Assembly (NCBI GenBank): GCA_023055355.1
Contig: JALJCS010000001.1
Coordinates: 25,357,881-25,421,880 of the forward strand
Direction of reading: 5' to 3'
Source: Agelaius tricolor
Taxonomy: Eukaryota > Chordata > Aves > Passeriformes > Icteridae
DNA: 64,000 nt
Below the pieces are notes generated by a model. It made no database searches, was not told the DNA's origin, and saw only the letters and a list, made by a program, of their open reading frames with translations. The position numbers and the translations under genes were made by a program. Below, in pieces: positions 50,240 through 61,457 of the stretch. Positions within the stretch are counted from its first letter, which is position 1, and each line of letters opens with the position of its first letter.

Positions 50240-51815
50240 AACATAAACTAAACTGATTTTCAATTTTGGTACATTACAAAAAGGGCCATTATTGTGAGGT
50301 TAGAGATGTCAAAGTTGGTGACCTGGTATAATGAAGTATTCCCTGCCACATAGTCACGCATGAAAAGTAATTGGAAGCAGTATAAACTTTTAGAGGCTTA
50401 GGACTTTTTCCCTCTTAAATTAAATATTCTTTTCCACACATTTTTTTTTAATTAAAAATATAATTTTTTTTGTGAAACATCATAAAAGAAGAAATGATGC
50501 TCCTGCGAAGTTTGCTGTTGATGGAGAAATGTGTTTAGGAATGAGGTCACATCTTAACGCTTGGGTTACTTCCATAAGGCACTGATGAAAAGCAAGTTGC
50601 TACCTGCCAGCTAGGAATGACATTAAAATATTATGGCAGCATGTGACCAGCTTTAGAGCTTAAAATCCTGAAAGGACAGAGACAATGTCCCCTTTGAAGA
50701 ACATTCCTGAAGATCACTTTACAGTTTCTGCTAAGCTTTCAAACAGAAAGTAAACTCCTTTATGTCTAAGCAGCAATGATTAAAGTTGTGCCTTCTCAGC
50801 TGCAAAGTCCACATCTGAAAACCCACCCCTAAAGTGTACACAGGTCTTTCAGCTTGTCCATCAGACATGTGGCCTAGCACTTTGTCTAGGGAATGGTCTT
50901 TTGATACTGTGGACTCCATGCTTCAGGAGTTCATTTATGGCTCCACATCCTGAATTTCTGTGCTGGATTTGACCAACTTATTTCTGATTTCCTCTACAGC
51001 ATCATGTGAGTGGGCACAGCATCTCTCCCCAGGAACTAGACTGCAGAGGGCACTCCTATATAAGAAGGAATTGCAGTTTCCAGGCTCATTTACTTTTTGC
51101 CTTGATGATTCCTTGTAATTTTTTTCTCTTTTAATAATTAATGACACTATTATTGCACTAAAAGGAAAATCTTATTATTCTTGACAATTGGTTTTGTTAT
51201 GATTATTTAATTTCCCCCTCTCCCCAAGTTTATACAATTACAATGGCTGTCAGTGCTCATATCATGTTCGGGTCATCAGTCTCAGAAATTAAACACACAC
51301 AGAAGTACAACCTACAATATTCCATCCCTAGGAATAGCTTGAGCACAGCAGCACAGGGAGTGCATCGATGAGGACAGAGATGACCTTTGCCAGGTGCCTG
51401 GCAAGCAAGAGAAATGCTGTCTGAGGCAGACCATCCATGGAGCAATATGAAAACCCCTTTCCCCTTGCCCCATCTCCAGGGCAGTTTGTTGGAAGCATTA
51501 CTTTGGTGTGGATTTCAGCTGTGGCTGTGAGAACAGAGGCAGCCTCAAACAACAGTTCCTGAGCTTCCTGAGGTGGATTTCTGCCCCCTGAACTTATTGG
51601 GAGATGAGGCTGGACAAACAGGCTACGACTCAGTGTGGCCAGAGCTCTGCAGTTTGCTGGCACAGTGGTAGGAGTATGTTGACTGGGGACTCTGAGTAGC
51701 AAACAGCTGGGTTAAGGCTGCCAAAATGCAAACTTCTCTCCAGAGCTGTGATACTGGGCCACTGAAACCCTGAGAAGCCCCAAGATTAGGAAGCAGTGTA
51801 GTTCCTGACAGCTTC
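50240..51815. other. Non-coding, no feature identified
   Basis: T-rich and A-rich runs at 50440-50470. A minus-strand frame at 51328-51702 (124 codons) has no recognisable domain. Confidence 0.55.
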
Positions 51816-51816
51816 A

Positions 51817-51848
51817 AACACACACATACACACACATGCACACACACT
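51817..51848. repeat. Interrupted (CA)n microsatellite
   Basis: CA repeats broken by TA and TG (CACACACATACACACACATG). Confidence 0.9.
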
Positions 51849-52541
51849 GCCCCCATCTTTATCAGCTACAGGTAAAACCTGCAGCAGCATCATCCAGCAG
51901 CTCTGCCTTAAGGCTGAATATCTTAAACCTAACAGAAGTAACTCTAGAAGTTCAGATGGAGTCTATGGAGCTCCTACATTGCAGTTTAAATGTCCTTCCA
52001 ATTTTTAGCTTTGTTTAATGAGAACATGTCTGCACTAGCCTTGGCTCCTGCAGGGGATGCAGCTCACGTATCATCCAGCTGACAGCAGAAGGGTTCATTT
52101 TGTTTCCTGTGGGTAATGGAAAGTGATCTTCCTTTTCACACTTACTTCTGGAAGCCTGTCACAGGGAAAGTGTAAGATCAGGCTAATGCTATGCAAAAGG
52201 CTGACTGAGCAAGGAGAGAGGGACCTGGCTGTGGGAGCAGCACACACTTCCCAGCTGAGCCTTGAATCGTGTTTATTTTCAAGCCAAAGGCCTCATATTT
52301 CAAGTGAGAGATTTGCTCAGTAAAATGCATGCATTTCATATTTCATTACCACATGCTGTATGTCTCATACAGTGGTTAGAAATGAAGGAGTGTGGAAAGG
52401 ACAGTTATTCAGGGGAGCTGTAACCATAAAGATTCCATTGAATAGGATTTTCCCTTGTTCCAAACTGTTATCTCACTAGATAAAAACATTGTGCTTTATG
52501 ATTAAGCTGATTGTGTTGGACAAGCCAGTCTGGCCCTAGAA
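51849..52541. other. Non-coding, no feature identified
   Basis: No repeat or gene signature seen. Confidence 0.55.
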
Positions 52542-52640
52542 GCCTGGATTTTCAAATGTGCTGAGCACTGGCAGCTACAAGCAAAGTCAATGGGGACATT
52601 TAAAGTGCAAATAATGCAGAGTTCTTTAAAAATCCAGGCC
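52542..52640. mobile_element. Ancient palindromic MITE-like element
   Basis: Terminal inverted repeats GCCTGGATTTTCAAA (52542-52556) and TTTAAAAATCCAGGC (52625-52639) differ at one position and enclose about 70 bp. The inside carries TGCTGAGCACTGGCAGC and AAAGTCAATGGGGAC, words I associate with an old reptile and bird repeat family. No transposase is present. Family name unknown to me. Confidence 0.6.
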
Positions 52641-52760
52641 AGAGGCTGTCTGTGAAATGGGAGTAGAGATGCTACCTTGCCTCACAGGGGTGCTGTGAAC
52701 ATTTGTGGCACAGCTACTTACACTAGTGAGAAGTTACACTGAAAAGTCCAATGAAAAAAC
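52641..52760 (+). mobile_element. MIR-like ancient SINE core
   Basis: TCTGTGAAATGGGAGTAGAG (about 52650-52669) followed by CCTCACAGGGGTGCTGTGAA (about 52681-52700) matches the order of the MIR/amniote CORE-SINE 3' half. The tRNA-derived 5' part is missing. It abuts the preceding MITE-like element directly. Confidence 0.55.
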
Positions 52761-53103
52761 ATTTCTTTTTTCAGATCAGGGTTTGATTATAAATATTAAA
52801 ATGGGGCCTCAAGCCACAGAGTGAAGAGGAAATAAATATGTAGACTGAATGGACAATAGATCATGCCCCTCCCTCCCAAAATAGGTTAAAAATAGTATTA
52901 GACACACTACATGAACTGAATGAATGTCATGTAGGCCTATCTAACTCTAGAATTCTCTACAGAATTCCTCCTGAAGCAATTATGTGGTACTTTTTTAAAA
53001 TGTGCAATATTAGTACAATATAAGTATAATAAATATGCATAAACAATGTGCATTTGAGTAAAAAATCTTCATAGATAGTCCAGTAAGGAGAAAGGAAGAT
53101 GAT
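52761..53103. other. Non-coding, no feature identified
   Basis: AT-rich sequence between the SINE relic and the CR1 copy. Confidence 0.6.
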
Positions 53104-53502
53104 TAAGGAACTGATGCATCTGACATGCAAAGGGAGCCTGAAAGAGGTGGAACTGCTGAGCCTGGACAAGAGCCTGGTGGGAATCCCATCAATGTGTGCA
53201 AAGGGAGGGTGTAGAGGAGACAAACTCTTCTCAGTGCTATCCATTGAAAGGAAAAGAGGTAAAAGGCACAATTGAAACACAGGAAATTCGATTAAAAGCA
53301 TTTAAGTTAAAGATAATTTTACTACAAGCGTGATCCAGCACTGGACAAAATTGCCTGGTGAGATTCTGGAGATATCCCCAGAGATGTTCAAAATTCATCT
53401 GGACACAGTCTTAAGCAACCAGTTCCCATTGACTCTTCTTTTGGCAGGAGTTTGGACTAGATAATCTTGAGAGGTGCTGTCCAAACTCATCCACTTTGTG
53501 GT
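53104..53502 (+). mobile_element. CR1 LINE 3'-UTR region, about 400 bp
   Basis: In order it shows GGAGCCTGAAAGAGGTGGA, GAGCCTGGACAAGAG, ATCCCATCAATGTGTG, GGGAGGGTGTAGAGGAGAC, CTCTTCTCAGTGCTATCC, TTGAAACACAGGAAATTCG, CATCTGGACACAGTC and GGACTAGATAATCTTGAGAG. All are landmarks of the CR1 3' region in sense direction. The terminal repeat is lost or mutated near 53500. The copy is moderately diverged and encodes no reverse transcriptase part. Confidence 0.9.
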
Positions 53503-54948
53503 AAGTGAGGAAATATTTTTTGAATTTCTTCTTCATTCAATTTCTTTGCAGAATTGATAGAATAGATTAAGTTGCCTTCTGGTTTGGGTTGGGGTTTCTG
53601 CTTTCTTTTCTCCTTTATCAACTTTATTTTTTCTTTTTTGAGGATGCTGCCCTCTAATTTTAGAGGTCATTGTAATCTTGTGCTAAGTCTTCTGAGGTTG
53701 GAACCTTTATTTTTTGCACATGAAGTTTCAGAACATTACTGAGTGCCCCACTGACAAATTCAAGACAAATGCAAAATAGGCATGGATTGTAGCAGAAACT
53801 GAAATGAAAATATTCTCCCTAATGTCACTACAGAAACTGAATTTATTTCAATGTACTTTTCAACTGAATAGGGAAAGTACTTGTAATAGGTAGGGACTAA
53901 TTGGCCCATAACTACCTATAAACTGAAGAACTGACCAAGAATGAGATCTGACATCCTAATAATAGTGGTAAGGTGAAATAATGGTATAAGATCAGAAATT
54001 TGTAATTTAAATCTTCTGGGGGTGTGGTTTTAAGGAAATGGAAATACCAAAGTTGAATACCCATAAAAACAATAATTAGAATTTTCAGTAAATATTGCCC
54101 TGCAGTCTGCTGTTACAGCTGAGACAGTTTTGTAATGTCTTAGATGCCATGAAAGTGATTTATATGCTTCTCTTCCTAAATGTTAGGGAAAACTGTATTC
54201 TGTTGCAGTAACATATTTCCTGTCTTTCCATGTATGATTGTGACTGACCTATATATCACTTAATATTCATTTTTGCTAGGTTTTCAAACTAGTATTTGAC
54301 CATATAATGACTGGCATGACATAAACTCAGCAATGTACCCTGCCAGAGTAATGGCAGCACTTCTAAATACTGCTGTATAAAGGATGGAAATACAGCAAAC
54401 CATTTAAATGATTAACACAGTTACTATTACAGTCTGGAAGAAAATTACACAGTGATTCACAATGTTTTGTTACTCTAATAGTTACTTGTGTTTGGATTGT
54501 GGTAACATTCAAAAACTGTTCAACACAGCTTCAAAAAAACCCTATCAAAATCCATAAATACTTCACAGGCAAGCAGAGACAGTGCTGTGTCACATTGCAC
54601 GTGTTAGTTATGGAAGATCTTCAAATCAGATATCAAATATTTTCTTTCACAATTTCTTCTTTTTCTCCTCTTTAACTATTAGTTTTTTAACTATGTGTTC
54701 CAGTTGGCCTGCACAGCTAATTCTTGCTGGTTTTGTTTGGGTTTTTTTCCCTTGTAGTACTCTGAAAAATGCAACTGTCTGGTATATTTATATCATGTGA
54801 GCATGTAATGTATGATATTAGATCATCTTTTTCTCATCCAAAATTCTAAGTAGAATGGCTCTTCTGTGCCTTATCTGTCTAGTTTAAACAATGCCCTAAG
54901 CACTGAATTTTTTATAGTGGTATCTGGGCTGATTTCCAGATGGACCAA
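53503..54948. other. Non-coding, no feature identified
   Basis: AT-rich unique sequence between two same-strand CR1 fragments. No gene seen. Confidence 0.55.
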
Positions 54949-55024
54949 GTTGTATATGGTTAATGGTTGGACTCAGTATTAGAGTCCAGGCCTCTTCCAA
55001 CCATAATGATTCCATGGCTCTATG
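54949..55024 (+). mobile_element. CR1 LINE extreme 3' end
   Basis: TTGTATATGGTTAATGGTTG, then GGACTCAGTATTAGAGTCC and CCTCTTCCAACCATAATGAT, end in ATTCCATGGCTCTATG. This matches the last about 75 bp of a CR1 copy including its terminal octamer repeats (ATTCTATG-like, mutated). It is severely 5'-truncated, as is typical. Confidence 0.85.
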
Positions 55025-57666
55025 CTGACTGGAATCCCTCACAACTTTATTGTGCCTGCTGACCAGATTATTACCTGTTGAATAAGATGAGAATGAATAA
55101 AAGTGAGTATTTCTTTACGTTTTTCTTTAAGTTTCTTTAAGAAGGCAGAAGACAAAATGGAGTGCTGGCAGTGGAAAGGAAAGACGAAGACATCCCTTAG
55201 GCCCCAACAGAGAGACCAAGAAGCTTGAACCAGTATTTTCTTCCTTTGAAGGAATCCACTGACAAGTGTTATAAACCTCATTTTCCAAATTTCCTGAGCT
55301 ATAGCAAGGATTATTGGTTTTGGTTAAAGACTGTTTCACAAACTTGTAGGAGTCACTGAGGTGTTTTGCTGACTCCTTCCTGTGCCATGCTTGGCAACCC
55401 AAAACAGGATGAAAATGGCCTTTTTAGAAACAGCAGTTAAAGGACCCAAAAGGCAGTTTCCATCGAACATTTTTATTCTCAGTTGGGGGTGTTTGAGCTA
55501 TTTATGAAGTCCAGATAAAAAAATTAACATTTCTGAATAATCTTAGAATAAATTATGAGTGGCACCATGCTGAGTTGTATACCATTTTCTTCTCTAAAAA
55601 TATTTTCCATTATATTTTGTGGGACATTTCTAACTCAAAGGATTCATGCAAAAAAACCCAGACTATTATTACAACAGTATAGAGGGAAATGGCACAAGCA
55701 GAATGATAACTGCAGACAATAAAGTATGGATTAAAATGTAGTTAATGCCTTTGCTTGCTTCTAACTTTTAAATGAAGTTATATAATACCACAAGGCTTAT
55801 ATAGTGCAAGAAAAACTGTGTCCGATATTTCTGTCTCTTTTCCTACTATTTTTTTAATTCACATGGGTGAATGCTAAACCTGAGAGATAGAAAATGAAGA
55901 ATATATCTCTGTCAAAAATATTTATTCTTCTAGGTGACATTGGGGGGCACAGAGATAATATTTTCATCAACATCATCATTTGTGCTGCAAACACACTGAA
56001 CACAACAGCTGGAAGAGGGAACCTTGGGCACTGTGTAATCACATAATAAAAAGTAGTGCTTGTTCTAAAGTTTGTGTTTAAAGTATCATTAGACAGCAAG
56101 GAGAGGGAGCAGGAACACCAGGATGTGGCTGGAAAGGGAGGCAGGAGAGGCTAAATACCTGGCTTGGTATGGCTCAGAAAGCTGAAGCAGCAGCGGGAAC
56201 TGCTCTCTCCTAAATCTTAGCCAGACCTTCCATAGCAGTCTCAAGTAAAAAGGAGAACTGGAAGACAAATAAATTTACTAACTTTTAATCTTCCTTCCAT
56301 GGCAGCTTTAACTGCTTCAATTTGAAGTTCAGATGAAGGTTGAGTCTTGTTTTATTTTATCTAAATGAGTTCATCTGTCTCATATCATGGCTTTACCCTG
56401 TTACGCATTTTAGCCTTCTGCTCTTTTTCATGTGAAGTAGTAAATACTGGCTCTTTTCAACAGCTGAAATGTCAGGACACGATCATTTTGCATGTGCTAG
56501 ATAAAATCTGTGAAATGCTGCATTTCTTTTCCAGTGACCTCTGGAATGAAATCCCAGTTTGTAGGGCTAGAGGACTGGAAGTGACATCCAGGGTCACCAA
56601 ACCCAGTGCAGAGAGCTCAGTCCAGCACACAGGCATCACATTTATAATCTCTCTCACACACCCACAGACTGCTGAGGGTCTTTTGGATTGGTTTGTTTTG
56701 CTTTATTTTTGAAAACTTTGAACACTTCACTGCAAGCAGCCACTAGATTAGGAAACAAGTTATTGCTCTTTGGTGGGGACTGAAGCCAGCATCCTCAAGC
56801 AGAAAAGAGCTTGAGGGATCAGCCATATTTTACATAGGTGATCTGGTGTGGGGAGATTGTTGCTGGATTCTGCCTCTCACATCAGTGAGTGTGGTGGGGT
56901 CCTGACTCCATTATTACTCCTCATCTCAGGGATGCTGCCCATCTTATCTTTCTGTATTTCAGTTTCCCCACTTATTCCTAAGATCAACAAATGTGGAATG
57001 CCTGCAAATCTGCTGGTGAACAGCTTTATGTAAGAGCTGCATTCAGCCTGAGGCAGGCCAGAGCAATCCAGGCATTTTCAGCTTCTGTTATTTGTGAGTA
57101 CTTTACCCTAAATTAAAAAATAATCTTGATCTTTTCTTACTTTTTTTTTTATGATCAGCAGTTTAAGTTGAAAGGGTCACTCCTTTCTCTGCTAGGTCAA
57201 GTTCTGTGGGTTCAAGTATTTCCAGGATTTATCATGTCATAGGATGTCAGATGCTACATTCCTCTGCACTTTTTAAATCACTGCTTCTTTCTATGAGAAA
57301 GTAAAACTTTGTTAGAAACCCATTCAGGTTTACTTTCCTTTGAAAAATATGAGGCTTTTATCTTAGAAAACATTTCTTCATCCAGAGCTTACTGATATCT
57401 ACCAGATCAAGTTTTAGACAAAAAGGGAATTTTTTAATAGGGATTTAGCACTCATTAAATCTGAGATACAGTTTCTCTTTTTTGTAGGAATTATGATATA
57501 TTTTTCAACATGAGGCCCTTTTTGATTCCAATCAGGCTCTTTGGAATGTAATGAAATAATACATAACCTTCACTAGAACTTCTCAAATTCTACAATATAA
57601 TACCTTTGCTTAAGTCTGGGAGAAGGAAACCAAACCAATTTATTATAGCCTGTTGATTCACACTCA
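55025..57666. other. Non-coding, no feature identified
   Basis: Unique-looking sequence. Frames of up to 115 codons (56365-56712) overlap others and lack any motif. Confidence 0.5.
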
Positions 57667-57726
57667 CATGCTGTGCAGTTCGTGTGAAGGTCCCATTTAC
57701 TTTTTCACATGAACTGCCACAGCATG
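57667..57726 (+). other. Strong hairpin, microRNA-precursor-like
   Basis: The left arm CATGCTGTGCAGTTCGTG (57667-57684, continuing to 57688) pairs with the right arm 57704-57726. The stem has 22 pairs with only one bulged C (in the right arm) and one G:U pair in the plus-strand RNA, around a 15-nt loop. Size and geometry suit a miRNA precursor, and the wobble is compatible with plus-strand transcription. I do not recognise a known miRNA. An old palindromic transposon remnant is the main alternative. Confidence 0.5.
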
Positions 57727-57792
57727 GTTTAAATAGAGATTTCTCTAGCAGTAGTGTTAAGGTTTCTCATTAACATCATTTCTGGAGTCACT

Positions 57793-57860
57793 GGGCCAAG
57801 TATATCCCTAGTGCAATTCCACTGATCTCAGTGGGGTTATCCTTGAGATATATTTGGTCC
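57793..57860. mobile_element. Ancient palindromic amniote repeat
   Basis: The 68-bp block opens with GGGCCAAGTATATCCCTAGT, has CCACTGATCTCAGTGG at the centre and closes with ATATATTTGGTCC. Its halves are largely reverse complements. It resembles a palindromic non-autonomous element common in turtle, crocodile and bird DNA. I cannot name the family with confidence. Confidence 0.6.
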
Positions 57861-58300
57861 ATTGTTTCTACAGAATCTCTTTGTTCTTTTCTGATCTCTT
57901 AAAGAATTTTGTTACTTTGAACATTTCTCACAAAATAAGTCATTATGCTGAAAAGTTTGCAACATTTCTAAGTAACTTCTCAGGTTTTGTGCCTATTTTA
58001 CACAGAATTAAAACATTCTATCCAATAACATATTGATTTTTTTTTAATAGGATACACAAATATCCTGTTTTCCAGGAATACCAATAAATTTGCTACAAGA
58101 TTTTGGTTTTGTTTATATTTTTTTAGATTCCAAAATTTCATGTGACTCCCAAAAATAACCTGAGACAGACCACAGGGAGAGTTGTCATTATTTTCTGACC
58201 AACTCTGACACCTGCAAATTTTTTAAGTAGTGAGTGAGTAGTGACACTCTCATACCAATATATTTTTACACTGAAAACTGAGCTACTGATGAGCTAACTG
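57861..58300. other. Non-coding, AT-rich
   Basis: A small hairpin (AGGATA / TATCCT) lies near 58050. Otherwise no feature. Confidence 0.5.
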
Positions 58301-58322
58301 AGACAGAACTGATGTTCTGTCT
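58301..58322. repeat. Perfect short palindrome
   Basis: AGACAGAAC (58301-58309) and GTTCTGTCT (58314-58322) are perfect reverse complements around a 4-base loop TGAT. Confidence 0.8.
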
Positions 58323-58452
58323 GAATACTGAGTGTACCTAACTTCATTGGGGTTTTGAGGTAGTGTTATTTCTATTAGGAAAAAATGTATACAACATTAA
58401 AAAAGTTAAATTCCATCTTTACACAAATTTTTGTATGAATTAGATTTGAAGT

Positions 58453-58519
58453 TAATGTCTATTCTGTACATTATACACGTGATTTACGATCACATGTATA
58501 ATGTACAGAATAGACATTA
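58453..58519. repeat. 67-bp near-perfect palindrome with 31-bp arms
   Basis: Arms 58453-58483 and 58489-58519 are reverse complements except at one position pair (58478 C, 58494 A), with only five bases (TTACG) between them. The left arm begins TAATGTCTATTCTGTAC. In minus-strand RNA the single mismatch becomes a G:U pair, giving an unbroken stem. No duplicated target site is obvious at the ends. It could be a small palindromic transposon remnant, a hairpin RNA, or a local inverted duplication. Confidence 0.9.
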
Positions 58520-61440
58520 CTTACTTACACTTTTCTTCAGAAGAATTAAAGCCTGGGTTAGGGAACACAGCATAACAAAATGAATTCCTCCCTGTGATAA
58601 ATGGTTAGGTAAATGGAAAACATATCTTCTTTTCTCAAATTCTCAAATCTCTTATTCCTTGCTGTACATCACTGCAGTTTTGCACAGACATTTGGTGGCC
58701 TTAATAATGTTTATTAATTTTCCCAGCAAATTATGAACTTAGTACAGGAACTTCTTCATTTGCCTTTGCATTCAAAGATTCTGTCAGCTATTGCAAGGAT
58801 ACTGCATATAATATATAAAAACTAAATTTGATTTTTGACAAATCCATAATCAGTCAGCAGAGAAAAGTGACTTGAACAGGGACCCCTGGTTCCCTGAGCT
58901 CATACTTAACTTAATGCCAAGGTATTTTATTTCTCCAAACTCTTAAAATACTTAAATTCTAATGTGAGATTGAATTCTGCAGAGAACAGCCCACAGGCTT
59001 CAGAAAAAATTAAACTACTGCCACTTAATTGCTGCTTGCACAAATAACTTTTGCATCTGGTGATAACAAACAGAAGTGGAAATGCTGGCATGGGAAGCTC
59101 TGCTGCTTACATGGCTCTTGCTCTACACACAGACACAACTCCTTCAGGAAAGTGCTGCAAGAGAAGTGCACCTGGGACTGGAGCTGCTGATTTTTTGCAA
59201 AATTTTCAGTCCCCTTGAATATGTTATTATTAACATTCAAAGCAGAAATGATACTGCTTCTAAGGATGTGAAAAACTCTCATTTAAAGCAAATGAGTTTG
59301 TGTTCAAACTGCACGCACAGGATTGGTTTATCTTTATAGAGATTCATATGTGAGACAAAATGGAGCAATGTAATTTAGTTTTATTTAATATCTCTCTCAA
59401 AATCCTACTTTCAGATGAATTAGGTGCTGGTGAGTACAGTGACTGTGTAGGCAAACATTAACAGCCAAGCTTCAGTCAGTAACAGCCCTGCATGTTATAT
59501 GATGTGTTAAGAAAGTGAATGTTAGCTAGAAACCTGGGGTTGTCCCTGGGCTCTTCCCAAAAGTGCAGTGTGATCATTTATCTCCAAAATGCAAGAGCTC
59601 AGATAAAGAGCTGAGGGTCCCATCTGAAAGCTGAAGCCTTCAGGCAGCACCTGGTACATCACTGGAGTGTTTGTATTATTAAACAGCTCCAATCTCAGTG
59701 TGTTACTCATGTCTTCCTGGTCTGCAGGTCACTGAGACCAAATGACAACCTGCTGAACCATATTGTAACTCTGATCTCTGCACAGAGTGGTCCATCAACA
59801 GAATAGTCAGCAAATGAGGCAATAACCTGTGATCTCCATTTCTTGAGCAACTCCTTTCATTTCATTTCCTTGTACTAGCATAAATGGATTTCACAGGGCA
59901 TACATGAAGTCATGACTTTGTATCACATAACAGCTCATCTTGTGCAGCACAGCTGATCTTCCTGAGGCTCAAACACAAGAAACAGGACACACAGCTGTGT
60001 GTGATGGAAACTCTCTGCTCAGTACCATACTGTCCTTGGGACGTGCATCCTGCAAAGTGCAGCAGAGTCACAGAGCGGAGGTGTCATTTTGGCATTCTCA
60101 GAGTGCTCTAGGGGCCTGACTGCACCTCTTCTTCCACTGAGCCTCAGTGCCAGCATGTCCTGATTGGAGCTGTGGCACTTTCCACAGATATTAACCTTGC
60201 ATGCACATCCTGGAGGGGCCCTTCCAGCTGGCAGCCATCCTTGGACTACTGTGGCTGGGTCTGTATTCTGCTCCAAAATCACTCCTAGGAGCCCTCCTTC
60301 TGAGAGCTGTGCAGCTTGGAGCTCTTCATCCGTGCTGTCACTGCAGGCTTTCAGAGCTCCTGAGTGCCACAGGGCCTTCACATTCCCACTGCCCTTTGGC
60401 ACAAGCAGGGAACAGTCCCTTGAAAGGCTTTTTAGAATCCAGGGTACTGACTTTTGTTGGTTCCCAAGATCTTCATTGCAAGGGCAAAACCAAAGTTTTA
60501 ACCAAGGGAGAGCTTAAAGCATGAATGACTTTCTCATACTGGGAGCATAAGAAAACCCTATAACACCTTTTTTTCACCCTTTATTAGCTCAAGGGCCTGC
60601 CCTCAGAGTACAAAGCCTTGGTCAAACCAGCTTTGTGAAGAGAAAAACCCCAAGGACTTTGGATCTCAAGGTGTATAGATCTGTACTGTGTGTAACAAAC
60701 CCATTCAGAGCACTGATAAAATCTACTTCCCCAATAAATCAAAATTAAATTAAAAGTACTTAATTGGTTTTTGTCTTTAATTCAATTTAATTTTTAAAAT
60801 CCTTCAATTGGCAGAATCATGCATGACCATTTTAATAGCACTGTTAGTTGAAAGACCCAGTTTCTTGGATTATTTTGGTATTTTCAGTCAGAATCACTAA
60901 CAGTGATGAGTTACTTCCTGGATAATAAGTGCATCAGGCTATGCATGTTTTTCTTCAACCCATTAAACTCATAACAGGGCAGTTGCCTTCTCTAGGGCTG
61001 CTGCCCTGCCCCAGGTTTTCATCTCTTCATGCAGATCTGTATAGTCTGGAGTCAAACTTTGAGCAATCAGTACCACCAGGGCAGTGTTTTTAATGAGAAA
61101 AGCAGTTAAATAAATGAAATGTCATTAAGACATACGACTGTTTTGGAGATGATGCCAAGAGTATAACAGAAAGTTAGTTTAAAATATTACTTGCTACACA
61201 TTTATTTTTAATGCATATGAAATTATAGAAACAAAGCACTTTAACTAGCTGAAGAAATAGAAACTTTTTGCACACAGTTTCAAATCTCAGTAGTATTTCA
61301 GCCTCTTAGAGTTGTCTCTCAGACTGTAAAAGAGGGATCTGGACAGTCTCTTAAAGTCTCTGACTCTTAAATCCTCAAGTGACATGTATATATGCTTAAG
61401 GAATGGGTCAGCTTGCAGACAGAAGTGTCCCAAGCTTACC
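58520..61440. other. Non-coding, no feature identified
   Basis: AT-rich imperfect inverted words at 60730-60800 (AAATTAAATTAAA and TTCAATTTAATTT). Moderately GC-richer 60000-60500 has overlapping frames on both strands without motifs. Confidence 0.5.
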
Positions 61441-61457
61441 AAAAAAAAAAAAAAAAA
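61441..61457. repeat. A17 homopolymer
   Basis: A pure A17 followed by an A-rich purine tail to about 61474. No retroposed gene body is recognisable upstream. Confidence 0.9.
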
